Positions 1 to 8,732 of a stretch of 64,000 nt of DNA are shown piece by piece. A program made the translations under genes and the position numbers. Source of the DNA: Haloterrigena sp. H1 (GTDB taxonomy: Archaea > Halobacteriota > Halobacteria > Halobacteriales > Natrialbaceae); contig NZ_SMZK01000001.1 of NCBI RefSeq assembly GCF_005938085.1, positions 2,971,200-3,035,199 on the forward strand, given 5' to 3'. How positions within the stretch are numbered: position 1 is the first letter of the stretch; each line of letters starts with the position of its first letter. The notes under the pieces are model-generated. The model ran no database searches and had not been told where the DNA came from. It was given only the letters and a program-made list of their open reading frames with translations.

Positions 1-111
1 GTCCTGACCGGCGGGTTGACCGGTGAGACAGGCAGACAAAAGTACGAAAGCGAAGGCGCGGCGGCGGTGCTCGTGTCGGTCAACGCGGTTCCTGACTGGC
101 TCGAGTCGTAA
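1..111 (+). CDS. C-terminal end of a gene cut by the window edge
   Basis: An open frame runs in from the left edge and stops with TAA at 109-111, giving 36 residues that end in VPDWLES. The composition (Gly/Ala/Glu, then a hydrophobic VLVSVNAV stretch) fits a haloarchaeal cytosolic protein, but no family can be named from so short a tail. The next gene is on the opposite strand and ends at 198, so the two genes converge. Confidence 0.45.
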   Translation, partial: VLTGGLTGETGRQKYESEGAAAVLVSVNAVPDWLES

Positions 112-197
112 TTCTCGGCGCGAAGCAGTCACGACCGGCAGTCGTCGTCACTGACAGTCGCTGCCACCCAAGCAGAGGGAAGCCGTCGGCGACGATC

Positions 198-752
198 TCA
201 CGCAGCCGGCTCGTCCAGTCGTCGGCACGACTCGAACCGATCGTCCGTCAGGTAAACGCTCCCGTCACGGATGGCGACGGCAATGGCATCGAGCGCGTCA
301 CCGCGACACGGGCCCGCCGTACAGACGCCGTCACCGCACTCGAAGCGCGCGCCGTGTTTGTGACACACCAGTTGCTCGTCCCGGACGATCGCACCGGAGC
401 CGGGATCGAGCCGGACATCGGGTTCGTGCGGACACGAGTTTCGCCACGCGGTCACGTCGTCGCCTGTGCGGCGGAGAATCAGCTCCGTCCCCCGATTGCC
501 GGAGCGGGCCTCACACCGGAGCGTCCCGTCAGTCGGGATGTCCGCGAGCGCGGCGATGCGGCGGGGATCGTCACAGTCGGTCACGTCGTCCGCGGACGGA
601 CCGTCGGCGTCGTCTGTGTCCCCGTCATCTCCGCCACCGACGCTGAATCGAAACGTCGCGTCGTCGGTCGAGACGTCGCCCTCGTTGCCGTAGACGCGAA
701 CCGACGTCGATTCGTCGTCTCCCTCGAGCGTTACCCGGACGGAATCGGTCAT
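198..752 (-). CDS. Rieske [2Fe-2S] ferredoxin-like protein
   Basis: The protein has 184 residues. The C-terminal half carries a Rieske signature, CPHEPD followed by CHKHG, giving the Cys-x-His and Cys-x2-His ligand pairs of a 2Fe-2S cluster. The first ~70 residues are a separate acidic segment rich in Gly and Asp (GGGDDGDTDDADG), probably a flexible linker after a small N-terminal part. Single-domain proteins of this type act as electron carriers or as the ferredoxin of a ring-hydroxylating oxygenase; no oxygenase lies nearby. The ATG at 752 was chosen because the open frame upstream has no ferredoxin-like sequence and runs antisense to the next gene. No signal peptide or membrane helix is seen, so it is probably cytosolic. 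Confidence 0.85.
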   Translation of the reverse strand: MTDSVRVTLEGDDESTSVRVYGNEGDVSTDDATFRFSVGGGDDGDTDDADGPSADDVTDCDDPRRIAALADIPTDGTLRCEARSGNRGTELILRRTGDDVTAWRNSCPHEPDVRLDPGSGAIVRDEQLVCHKHGARFECGDGVCTAGPCRGDALDAIAVAIRDGSVYLTDDRFESCRRLDEPAA

Positions 753-830
753 ACCCACTATTTTCGGCCAGCCTAAAAATAGGTTCCGAGACGGACTGCC
801 CACGACGGCTCCCGAAGCCGCGCGGTACGC

Positions 831-838
831 CTTTATGA
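831..838 (+). promoter_or_regulatory. TATA-like box for the acidic small protein
   Basis: CTTTATGA is centred about 25 nt before the ATG at 859. This is the usual spacing between a haloarchaeal TATA box and the start of a leaderless mRNA. It argues against starting the gene at the two ATGs at 835 and 838, which lie inside the box. Confidence 0.5.
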
Positions 839-858
839 TGGCCGAGCGAAAGGTGGAT

Positions 859-1110
859 ATGGACGACGCCGAAGTCACCGTCGACGTCGAAGTCGAAATC
901 GAAGTGGACACCGACGAACTCGAGATCGAAGTCGGCGACAAACGCGAGTTCGAGGGCGAACTCGAGGCCGATGGCCTGACGATCGAGATCGAGGCCGACA
1001 TCGAGGTCGAGGGCGAAAGCGAAGCTGACGAGGAATCAGCCGACGACGCCGACGACGAGGAGACTGAAGCCGAGGACGACACCGAAACCGCGGAAGACGA
1101 CGAGGAGTAG
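859..1110 (+). CDS. Small highly acidic protein with alternating hydrophobic/acidic residues
   Basis: The protein has 83 residues, nearly all Asp/Glu with Val/Ile/Leu. Residues 1-55 alternate strictly (VTVDVEVEIEV, then ELEIEV and IEIEADIEVEGE), which would form amphipathic beta strands with one acidic and one hydrophobic face. The last ~28 residues are a pure acidic tail. No family is recognised. The ATG at 859 was chosen because a TATA-like box lies ~25 nt upstream. It could be a highly charged beta protein that binds cations or a basic partner. The pattern could in principle come from codon bias on a repetitive GA-rich stretch, but the strict alternation and good promoter favour a real gene. 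Confidence 0.6.
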   Translation: MDDAEVTVDVEVEIEVDTDELEIEVGDKREFEGELEADGLTIEIEADIEVEGESEADEESADDADDEETEAEDDTETAEDDEE

Positions 1111-1214
1111 GCAGTCAGGGCACACGGCAGAGCGCGCTCATCACGGTACACTGTCCACCGCTCTTGTGAACGCGTGTCGAAAAACGCTATGTGCTGGCCC
1201 CGGTAGGCCATCGC

Positions 1215-2876
1215 ATGACCTGGACGGTAATGCCGACGTACGACGAGCACAGGACGGCCCGCGAGGACTTTTCGTGGGACCTCCCCGACGAGTACAACCC
1301 TGCGGTCGACTTTCTTCGGAAACACAACGACACGAGTCGGACGGCGCTGCGGTACGAACATCCCGAGAACGGCCTCGAGACTTACTCCTTCGACGACCTC
1401 GACGAACAGTCGGATCGCCTCGCAGCCGCGTTCGCCGATCTCGGTGTGGCAGCCGGCGACCGGGTCGGCGTCGTCGTCCCGCAGAAGCCACAGAACCCGC
1501 TGACCCACCTTGCGAACTGGAAACTGGGTGCGGTGTCGGTGCCGCTGACGGTCCTCTTTGGGCGCGATGCGCTCCAGTACCGGCTCGCAGACAGCGAGGC
1601 CACAGCGGTGGTCGTCGATCCCAGTGTCCGGGAGACGATCGACGAGATCCGCGAGGAGTGTCCAGCACTCGAGCACGTCATCGAACTCGGCGACGCCGAC
1701 GCGGTCACAGGCGAGGCACACGCCTTCGACGAGCTCGTCGCATCCCACGAGCCGGGCATCGACGTCTACGACGCCACCCCCGAGACGCCGACGGCGATCA
1801 TGTACACCAGCGGCTCGACGGGCCCGCCGAAGGGGGTCCGCCACAGTCACGCACTCTGGCTCGGGCGCGCTGCCGCAGCGTACAACTACTTCGATCAGGG
1901 CCTTTCGGAGGGCGAGGCCACGCTGTGGACCCCAGCGGACTGGGCCTGGGGTGCAGCCCTCGGTGGCACCCTCTTTGCGGCGTGGCACCACGGCTGTACG
2001 ATCGTCGGCTGGCCCCGCGATGGATTCGATCCCCACGAAGTCTACGACCTGCTCGAGCGCCACGACGTCACGAAAGCCTTCATGCCGCCGACCGCGCTCC
2101 GGATGCTGATGGGCGTCGACGATCCCGAAGCCCAATATGACCTTTCGATCGAGACCTTCGCCTCGGCCGGCGAGCCGCTCACCTCGGAGGTCGTCGAGTG
2201 GGTCGAATCAACGTTCGAGGACGTCGCGATCAACGAGTTCTACGGCCAGACCGAACTCAATCTCGTCGTCGGCAACTCGGAGACGTGGTTCGACACGCGG
2301 CCGGGCAGTATGGGCAAGCCCTTCCCGGGCTACGAGGTGGCGGTGCTCGATCCCGAGACGCACGAACACAAAGAGCGTGGTGAGACTGGCGAACTCGCGA
2401 TCAAACCGGGCGATCGCCGCGTCTTCTTCGACGAGTACCACGGCCTGCCAGAGAAGACGGCGAACAAGCAGACTGCGGATGGGTGGTTCCTAACCGACGA
2501 CCTCGTCGAGCGCGACGAGGACGGCTATCTGTGGTTCGTCTCGCGGGCCGACGACGTCATCCTCACCAGCGGCTACCGTGTCGGGCCGATGGAGGTCGAG
2601 GACGCAATTCTCACTCACGAAGCTATCGAGCAGGCCGGCGTCGTCGGTGTTCCCGACGATACGCGTGGTGAAGCGATCAAAGCGTTCGTCAAGCCCGCGA
2701 GCGACGAGTACGATCCCGACGACCTTCGCGAGGAGATCCGGACGCTCGTCCGCGACCGGCTAGCTGAATACGAGTATCCCCAGCACATCGCGTTCGTCGA
2801 AACGCTCCCGACCACGACGACGGGCAAGATCCGACGGCGGTCCCTGCGAGAGCGCGAGGGACTCGACGACGGGTAG
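1215..2876 (+). CDS. AMP-forming acyl-CoA synthetase
   Basis: A 553-residue adenylate-forming enzyme that would activate a carboxylic acid with ATP and join it to CoA in the cytosol. The ATP-binding loop MYTSGSTGPPKG lies near residue 195, the FYGQTE motif near 345, the hinge region DGYLWFVSRADDV near 440 and the catalytic-Lys motif TTTGKIRR near 535. The length is typical of medium-chain acyl-CoA or acetyl-CoA synthetase-like members; the acid used cannot be read from the sequence. Possible starts are GTG 1191, ATG 1215 and ATG 1230. 1215 is preferred because GCTATGTG lies ~27 nt upstream. The gene stands alone. Confidence 0.9.
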   Translation: MTWTVMPTYDEHRTAREDFSWDLPDEYNPAVDFLRKHNDTSRTALRYEHPENGLETYSFDDLDEQSDRLAAAFADLGVAAGDRVGVVVPQKPQNPLTHLANWKLGAVSVPLTVLFGRDALQYRLADSEATAVVVDPSVRETIDEIREECPALEHVIELGDADAVTGEAHAFDELVASHEPGIDVYDATPETPTAIMYTSGSTGPPKGVRHSHALWLGRAAAAYNYFDQGLSEGEATLWTPADWAWGAALGGTLFAAWHHGCTIVGWPRDGFDPHEVYDLLERHDVTKAFMPPTALRMLMGVDDPEAQYDLSIETFASAGEPLTSEVVEWVESTFEDVAINEFYGQTELNLVVGNSETWFDTRPGSMGKPFPGYEVAVLDPETHEHKERGETGELAIKPGDRRVFFDEYHGLPEKTANKQTADGWFLTDDLVERDEDGYLWFVSRADDVILTSGYRVGPMEVEDAILTHEAIEQAGVVGVPDDTRGEAIKAFVKPASDEYDPDDLREEIRTLVRDRLAEYEYPQHIAFVETLPTTTTGKIRRRSLREREGLDDG

Positions 2877-2989
2877 CCGGACGCGACGGCTCGAGGCTGG
2901 CGACGAGGAACGCTCGAGCCGATCGAATCCGGAGCGTCGCTTGTTCGCGCCGGCAGCCCGCTTATCGGGATCGATCCCGAGTATCCGGT

Positions 2990-3805
2990 ATGGAAATTCG
3001 GGAACCGGAGTCCGCGGAGACCGAACGGATTCGCGAGGTCGTCGACAGTTCGATGACGACCTCGTTCAGGCTCAGCCCGGCACAGATCGATGGGCTAGTC
3101 GACGAGCAGTTCGCTGACGAGGCAGTCGTCGACAAGCGCGAGGACGAGGAGACCCTGCTGCAGGTCGCCGAAACTGGCGCGGAAATCGAGGGGACGACCA
3201 TCGCCGGGTTCGTCGAAGGGCGACTCGAGGACGGGTGGGGCGAGGTCAGGTGGCTGTTCGTCGATCCGGAACACCGTGGGAAGGACATCGGCACCGAACT
3301 GTACGAGACTGCGACCGAGACCCTCCGCGACCGCGGGGCCGAGCACATCTGTGTCACCGTTCTCGAGGCCAACACGGAGGGCCACGACTTCGTCGAACGG
3401 CTCGGTCTCGAGCACGACGGCGACCGGCGGGTCGAGATCGCCGACGAGTCGGTCGTCAACTACGTCTACACGGAGCCGGACGTGGACGCGACCCTTCCCG
3501 GTTCGGCAGGGGAGGACGCAGCAGACGAGGAGTTTCCCGAAACGGAGCGGGTCGACGAGCAACTGACGACGGCCGACGACGGAACGACGGTGTACATCGC
3601 CCGCGACGAGGAAGAGTCCGGCACCGCGGCGTCGTTTTTCGTGACCTACGAAGACGACGCCCACACCGAGCAGTACGGCTTCTACTGTGCGAACTGTGGC
3701 TCGCTCGCGGTCTCGATGAACAACATGGATCGCCTCGAGTGTAGTGACTGTGGAAACACCCACACAGAGCGGTCCACGGAATCGTACGACGACTCGTACC
3801 TCTAG
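2990..3805 (+). CDS. GNAT-family N-acetyltransferase with C-terminal zinc ribbon
   Basis: The protein has 271 residues in two parts. Residues ~1-165 are a GNAT acetyltransferase: the acetyl-CoA loop appears as DPEHRGKDIGTELY after the WLFVD strand, followed by a typical C-terminal strand and ERLGLEHDG. Residues ~180-271 form a separate domain ending in a zinc ribbon, CANCGSLAV then CSDCGNT. That domain resembles the small haloarchaeal DUF5816-type proteins, although the DUF number is from memory. The start follows a CTTATCG TATA-like box at about 2961. The acyl acceptor is unknown; the ribbon might bind a protein or nucleic acid partner. Confidence 0.85.
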   Translation: MEIREPESAETERIREVVDSSMTTSFRLSPAQIDGLVDEQFADEAVVDKREDEETLLQVAETGAEIEGTTIAGFVEGRLEDGWGEVRWLFVDPEHRGKDIGTELYETATETLRDRGAEHICVTVLEANTEGHDFVERLGLEHDGDRRVEIADESVVNYVYTEPDVDATLPGSAGEDAADEEFPETERVDEQLTTADDGTTVYIARDEEESGTAASFFVTYEDDAHTEQYGFYCANCGSLAVSMNNMDRLECSDCGNTHTERSTESYDDSYL

Positions 3806-3840
3806 TGGACAGGGCCCGCGACCCGCGCTGCGGTCCCACC

Positions 3841-3867
3841 GGTCACTCGTGACAGCAGACCGTATGA
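3841..3867. repeat. Dispersed inverted-repeat family, half copy
   Basis: GACAGCAGACCGTATGA at 3851-3867 is the same 17-mer found at 18627-18643, and nearly the same at 19970-19986 and 25727-25743. Only one arm is present here, just after the acetyltransferase gene. Confidence 0.6.
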
Positions 3868-3921
3868 GAGAACAACTATAGCCCGCGGCCGCGTAGCCAT
3901 CCTCACTGACTTCTCCCGCTG

Positions 3922-4383
3922 ATGAAACACATCGACTACGCGTACACGTTCGGCATCGACGAGTCGACGATCGAAGAGCGGCTGCAAACGGCCGAGACGG
4001 GCGTCCTCTCGCTTTCGAAGGACGACGAGAGTTACGCCATCCCGCTGGCACACTACTACGACGGTGACGGACTCTACTTCCGGCTCGGCGTCACCGACGG
4101 GAGCCGAAAACAGGCGTTCATCGATGCGACCGAGACAGCGTGTTACGTCTGCTACGGGACGGAAGCGACCGACGATCCGCGCGAGATAGACTCCTGGAGC
4201 GTGATGCTCACCGGCCAGCTGTCAGAGATTCCGAAATCTGACTACGACCGGTTCGACACGGCCGAAATCAACCAGCAGTTCGCACCCATTCGCGTCTTCG
4301 ACGAGAACATCGACGAGATCGAGATCCGCATCCTCGAGCTCGAGATCGACACGATAACCGGTCGAGCCACGTCGGAGTCGTAG
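3922..4383 (+). CDS. Pyridoxamine 5'-phosphate oxidase-family flavin-binding protein
   Basis: A 153-residue single-domain split-barrel protein of the PPOX class (FMN or F420 binding). The pattern is typical: an N-terminal helix, then GVLSLSKDDESYAIPL and HYYDGDGLYFRLG strands, a helix containing RKQAFIDATETACYVCY, and a final SWSVMLTGQL strand. Haloarchaea have many such paralogues and the window holds three (also at 14070 and 25783). Substrate and cofactor cannot be decided from sequence. A CTATAG box near 3877 would give a short ~18-nt leader. Confidence 0.85.
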   Translation: MKHIDYAYTFGIDESTIEERLQTAETGVLSLSKDDESYAIPLAHYYDGDGLYFRLGVTDGSRKQAFIDATETACYVCYGTEATDDPREIDSWSVMLTGQLSEIPKSDYDRFDTAEINQQFAPIRVFDENIDEIEIRILELEIDTITGRATSES

Positions 4384-4398
4384 CCGGACGGACGTTGC

Positions 4399-5658
4399 TT
4401 ATGCGAGGAAGACGACGAGGAGGCCGATCGCTGACACGGCACCGAGGCCAGCGGTCACGAGACGGCCGAGCTCGGTGGTTCCGATCACCCACGCGAGGCC
4501 GGCTTTCACGATCGTGTTCGCGATCGCGCCGATGACGATTCCCGTTGCGGCGACGTGTGGCGTGATCGTCCCGTCGGCCGCGAGCCTGCTCAGCGTCAGC
4601 GTGATCGCGTCGACGTCGGCGAGGCCGGAGACGAACGCGGTCGCATAGATCCCCGATTCACCGAGCAGGGAGTGGGCGGACTCGGAGACCAACAGGACGG
4701 CTGCGAAGACGGCACCGAAAAACAGCGCCGGGCGCAACTGAAACGGGTTCGCGAGCTCGGTCTCGGCCTCCTCGTCCAGCGTCGTGGTCGCTCGCCAGTA
4801 GACGATAGCGGCGATGCTCGCGCCGAGGGCCGTCATCACGGCTAGCGGAACGGCGACGTATGGGAGCAGATCCCGGTTGACGACGGCGACTTCGATGAGT
4901 GCCCGCGGAAACATGACGATCGACGCGGTTATCGTCGAGAACGCACAGATCTGGGAGAGGGAACGTTCCGCACTCGCTCGTTCGGCCATCGACACCGTCG
5001 TCGCGGTCGAGGAGACGAACCCGCCCAGAATCCCCGTCAGCGCGATCCCCCGTTCCGTTCCGATCGTCCGACTCAGAACGTAGGCGACGAAACTCAGCCC
5101 GGTGACGAACACGACCATAAGCCAGATGAACCGTGGATTGAGACCGAACGCGACGTCGAGTTCTCGATCGGGGAGGAGCGGAAAGACGACCAGCACGACG
5201 AGGATGAACTTGATCGACGCGCGGCGTTCGGCCTCGTCGATCCGGTCGACGAAGTCGTGAATAGTCCCCTTCGCAGAGAGCAACACTGTGACGACACCGC
5301 CGACGGCGACGGCCAGAACCGCGCCGCGTTCCGAATGGGTCGTCAGTGCTCCCAGGACGACGGTCAGTAACGCGGCCATCACCGTCGTCAGCCCGATGTC
5401 ACCCTCGAACCAGATCTTGCCGAGATACGCCACCGTCAGCGGAATCACGAGCGTCCCGACTGCGATCGGAAGCAGCCCCGGAAAGAACGCCTGGACGAGC
5501 GCGCCATACAGCGCGAACAGCGGAAACGTGCGACTCCCGGCGAACGTACCGCCCGACTCGCTTTGTTCGCGCTCGAGACCGATGAGCGCGCCGATCCCGA
5601 ACGCGATCGCCACCCGAAACACCAACACTTGAAGCGGGGCAGCGAGGGGATCGGCCAT
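4399..5658 (-). CDS. MgtC/DUF4010-family membrane protein
   Basis: The protein has 419 residues and about 12 hydrophobic helices. The N-terminal ~140 residues match the MgtC/SapB domain: GIGALIGLEREQ in the first helix-loop and SRTFPLFALYGAL after it. The C-terminal part matches the DUF4010 domain (GILGGFVSSTATTVSMAERA; SGLADVDAITL). Family members are linked to magnesium homeostasis or small-ion handling, but the function of this fused form is not established. It ends a minus-strand run of membrane-protein genes. A short inverted repeat (GGTGT-GAGA-ACACC, 5705-5718) lies about 50 nt before the start and could be a regulator site. Confidence 0.85.
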   Translation of the reverse strand: MADPLAAPLQVLVFRVAIAFGIGALIGLEREQSESGGTFAGSRTFPLFALYGALVQAFFPGLLPIAVGTLVIPLTVAYLGKIWFEGDIGLTTVMAALLTVVLGALTTHSERGAVLAVAVGGVVTVLLSAKGTIHDFVDRIDEAERRASIKFILVVLVVFPLLPDRELDVAFGLNPRFIWLMVVFVTGLSFVAYVLSRTIGTERGIALTGILGGFVSSTATTVSMAERASAERSLSQICAFSTITASIVMFPRALIEVAVVNRDLLPYVAVPLAVMTALGASIAAIVYWRATTTLDEEAETELANPFQLRPALFFGAVFAAVLLVSESAHSLLGESGIYATAFVSGLADVDAITLTLSRLAADGTITPHVAATGIVIGAIANTIVKAGLAWVIGTTELGRLVTAGLGAVSAIGLLVVFLA

Positions 5659-5921
5659 GTCGCTGTGCTTCGTGGGTGGGTTCCGTCAAGCTTCGGGACT
5701 CTTCGGTGTGAGAACACCAACGACTGTGATCGTGTTTCATGTTTCATCTGTCCGTGGCATCGATTTCGATGCGTACGTGATCGATGGATGCCTGATCGCC
5801 GCGGGTGTCCGACCCCACCACGGTTGTCCGCCAAATGCGTATTATGGGCCGACTGAACGATGTGAATAAGAAGCGCGAAAGCGCCCCGACGAGTGATTTG
5901 GGTTCACAACCTGAGTCGGCG

Positions 5922-6362
5922 CTACTTCGCAAAGATTGTGTCTGCCGTCGCCGCGCCGACGACGCTGAAAACCGAGCCGACGCTGACGGCCTTGAACGTC
6001 GTTTCCACGAGTTGACTGGTTTCCTCAGTCTCGAGGAAGGTCTCAGGCGCCCCGAATAGCAACGCAAGGACGGTGACTGAGCCGAACGTGACGATCATCA
6101 GTGAAATAAAGCGGATTGGAATTCCGGCGACCTCCTGTTCGTCGTCGGCGTCGCGGGTCGCGTCCGCCTTGTATAGCGCCGCGTAGCCGATAGCGAAGAC
6201 GATGGTCACGATCAGGAGCGCCTGCAGGATGTGCATGTTCCTCGCAAGCATCCAGACTTCCTCAGTGACCACGAACGGACCTGCGAGCAGGAACCCACCG
6301 ACCATCTGCTGGGCCGAGTCCGCAAGCCGGAACTGCTGGGGGCGGCGCGGCCGGAGTCTCAT
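5922..6362 (-). CDS. DUF2391-family membrane protein
   Basis: The protein has 146 residues and four predicted membrane helices (about residues 20-40, 48-65, 82-102 and 122-142). The FVVTEEVWMLA segment at the first helix and the overall plan fit the DUF2391/TIGR02587 family of integral membrane proteins, whose function is unknown. The ATG at 6362 precedes an Arg-rich stretch of ~18 residues (MRLRPRRPQQ). An internal ATG near 6305 is possible, but the basic N terminus is compatible with an inside-positive first helix. It lies 84 nt downstream of the ZIP-like gene on the same strand. Confidence 0.75.
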   Translation of the reverse strand: MRLRPRRPQQFRLADSAQQMVGGFLLAGPFVVTEEVWMLARNMHILQALLIVTIVFAIGYAALYKADATRDADDEQEVAGIPIRFISLMIVTFGSVTVLALLFGAPETFLETEETSQLVETTFKAVSVGSVFSVVGAATADTIFAK

Positions 6363-6446
6363 AGCAGGTGATTATGCCGGACCGACAAAACGCTCCCGCT
6401 CGAGCATTACTGGTCGCTCGAGTCCACCGGCGGACTGGCTGTGACA

Positions 6447-7175
6447 TCAGACGAACAGCAACAACGCGGCATACCCCGCCGCACCGACGGCGAACGCCCA
6501 GAACCGACTCTCGCGCTCGGGTGGCAGCTCCTCTTTGATCACGTTGAGGATGATCCCGCCGGAGAGAAACGGGACGAACACCGCCACGAGGATCTCGACG
6601 GTCTCGAGGACGTAGCCGACACCTGCACCGGCGATCACCGCCGCTGCCAGCACCCACCGTCCACGACGGTGGTACGTCCGCCCGTGATGTGCGCGGAGGC
6701 CGTCATCGGTGACGACGAAGTGCAGTGCCATTGCCACCGAAAACAGGAGCAGGTTCCCGAGTTCGCGATCCCACAGCAGGTAGCCGACGATCGCGTTGTA
6801 GGCGGCGAAGGAACCGACGTGGATCCAGAAAATGCCGTCGCCGGCTCGGTCCGGATCATGGTTCGACCGCTGGGTGAACTGCTCGAGGCCGTAGAAGGTA
6901 ACGAATCCGAACAGCGCGATCAGATAGCCGTGGTGTTCGGCGAAGGCGGTCGGGTCCCCGTATTCCGCGAGCGTCACTGCGGCCTCCCCGATGTCCGGCA
7001 GGAGATGGACGAAGACGTACGCGACCGAGACGCCGCCGGCGATCGACAGCCACCGGCTTCGGGGGATCCTGCCGCCGATGCCGAGTCGACCGGCCAAGAG
7101 ATGGGGCAACGTGAGGGCGACTGCAGCCACGAAGACAACCACAGTGTCAGAGCGTGGAGATCCGATCGAGAGCAT
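6447..7175 (-). CDS. ZIP-like multi-helix membrane protein
   Basis: The protein has 242 residues and about 7-8 membrane helices. YVFVHLLPD (near residue 55) and ALHFVVTDDGLRAHHG (near residue 155) place His and acidic residues inside helices in the way seen in ZIP metal transporters. LSGGIILNVIKEELP near residue 205 resembles the conserved late helix of that family. ZIP proteins move Zn2+ or other divalent metals into the cytosol, but similarity here is partial, so transport is inferred. ATG 7175 is preferred over an upstream in-frame GTG at 7193. It belongs to the minus-strand membrane-protein run between 4.4 and 8.7 kb. Confidence 0.65.
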   Translation of the reverse strand: MLSIGSPRSDTVVVFVAAVALTLPHLLAGRLGIGGRIPRSRWLSIAGGVSVAYVFVHLLPDIGEAAVTLAEYGDPTAFAEHHGYLIALFGFVTFYGLEQFTQRSNHDPDRAGDGIFWIHVGSFAAYNAIVGYLLWDRELGNLLLFSVAMALHFVVTDDGLRAHHGRTYHRRGRWVLAAAVIAGAGVGYVLETVEILVAVFVPFLSGGIILNVIKEELPPERESRFWAFAVGAAGYAALLLFV

Positions 7176-7305
7176 CGATGGCGACGGTACCACCGCCGTG
7201 ACCGTAGACCTGTGGCCGGCGATGGATACGGGCCGTAGCTGTCAGTTCCGACCGGCCAGTACCGGCCTGTGACTGTGGCGAGAAACGGGTCTGTCCGGTA
7301 GTCTG

Positions 7306-8664
7306 TCAGTCGTCGACGCCGTGCGGGCGCTCCTCGCCGATCGGCATCGCGTCGTTGACCGTCCCGGCGGTTCGTCGGACGAGTCGGCCGAACGATCGGC
7401 GGCGGCTGACGAACAGCGCCGTCCCGAGGACGACGTAGAGGACACTGTACGCGAGCAACAGGTCTGTACTCGAGACCGGGAGCACGACGAGTTCACGGAT
7501 AATGAGAAACTCAATAACAACCTGCGAGAGGAACAACCCGAGCAAGGTGAGCGCTTCCCGGACGGAGATTTCGAACCGGAGCAACAGCCCGATCGCGAAA
7601 AACGACTGGGCGGCGGTCAGCCAGATCTCCGCGGACTGCTTGAAGTCGAACGCGAGGACGCCGTAGCGACCGAGCGCAAGCGAGTGGACGACGACGAGCG
7701 TCCCGATGAGCAGCGTCCACTGGTTGAGCTTCGACGAGATGAGTGCGTTAAAGCCCGCCGTCGACCGCGCCTTGTTGACCAGATAGACGACGACGATGAG
7801 CTCCGGCGACTCAGAAGCCAGCGGTGCGATCCACTGGATCATGAAAAAGGAGGGGATACCGACGCTCTGGCCGAGTTCCTCGAGCCCGTGAGCGAAAGGT
7901 TCGACGGCCGTGAAGATCATCGCCCCCGAGTAGGCAAACAGCACCAAAACGGTGGCGATGCGGCGGGGCCGCGAAAACCGCTGTAGGTACGCCGGCACGC
8001 CGACGTGTTGGGTTTCGGGTTCGGCTTCGCCGCGGAGAATCACCGCGATATAGCAGACATACAGGCCGACCAGAAACAGCATATCGAAGACGTCGATGCC
8101 GCCGTTGAACGGAACGAGAAACGCCCAGAGCGTCGCGGCGAGCAGGAACACGATCTCGAGACCGATGTCGCGGTCGAGGGAGACGACGTCGGCCAGCAAG
8201 CCGGGCCGTTTCTCGACGGCGGGATCGGTCGCCGACCCCCGGCGGAAGATCGTAAAGAGGGCGATGCCGGCCCAGCCGATGCCGATGAGGATGCGGTTCG
8301 CGCCGGTCATGTTGGCGACTGCCAAGTTGCCAGCCTCGATCCCGCGTTCGGTGCCGACGAACTGGCCCGCGTTCCACGCATACAGGGCGTCGACGGCGTA
8401 CTCGGGGGCGACCGCGAGGACGGCCAGCACCGCGATCGCGAACGCTCGCGGGACGTCTTTCTCGGCGGTCTCGGCGGCCCAGGCGAGCAGAAACGACGCG
8501 CCGAGGACGGCGAGGCCGGTCACGACCACCGTCCAGAGCGTTGGCAGGGTTCGAAGCGCGGCCGGCGCGAACTGGGGCAGGAGATCCGTCGCTCCCCAGA
8601 CGGCGACCCAGGGGAGCGTCAGTACGAGTGCAGCCGAAATCGCGCCGAGCGCTTGTCGTCTCAT
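7306..8664 (-). CDS. Sodium/calcium exchanger-family (CaCA) membrane protein
   Basis: The protein has 452 residues with about 11-12 membrane helices in two inverted halves. The two alpha-repeat motifs are visible: an N-terminal AVAPEYAVDALYAW with GNLAVANMTGANRI, and a C-terminal APLASESPELIVV followed by FNALISSKLNQWTLL. The acidic residues in these repeats coordinate Ca2+ in the CaCA superfamily. It would exchange Ca2+ or another cation against Na+ or H+ across the cell membrane. The N terminus (MRRQALGAISAALVL) looks like a real first helix. It lies 68 nt after AIM24 on the same strand. Confidence 0.85.
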   Translation of the reverse strand: MRRQALGAISAALVLTLPWVAVWGATDLLPQFAPAALRTLPTLWTVVVTGLAVLGASFLLAWAAETAEKDVPRAFAIAVLAVLAVAPEYAVDALYAWNAGQFVGTERGIEAGNLAVANMTGANRILIGIGWAGIALFTIFRRGSATDPAVEKRPGLLADVVSLDRDIGLEIVFLLAATLWAFLVPFNGGIDVFDMLFLVGLYVCYIAVILRGEAEPETQHVGVPAYLQRFSRPRRIATVLVLFAYSGAMIFTAVEPFAHGLEELGQSVGIPSFFMIQWIAPLASESPELIVVVYLVNKARSTAGFNALISSKLNQWTLLIGTLVVVHSLALGRYGVLAFDFKQSAEIWLTAAQSFFAIGLLLRFEISVREALTLLGLFLSQVVIEFLIIRELVVLPVSSTDLLLAYSVLYVVLGTALFVSRRRSFGRLVRRTAGTVNDAMPIGEERPHGVDD

Positions 8665-8732
8665 AGAATCGTCTTGAACTGCGTATTGGTCAAGGTCCTA
8701 TACGTCGTCCGTCGCAGTGGCCGTCGTGCCTG

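Noticed and set aside
753..2135. Long minus-strand extension of the Rieske gene
   Set aside because: It lies antisense to the acyl-CoA synthetase and contains low-complexity Ser runs; the Rieske protein fits a start at 752.
7222..7250. Further copy of the dispersed inverted repeat
   Set aside because: GATACGGGCCGTAGCTGTCAG resembles one arm, but no clear second arm is seen, so it is not listed as a copy.
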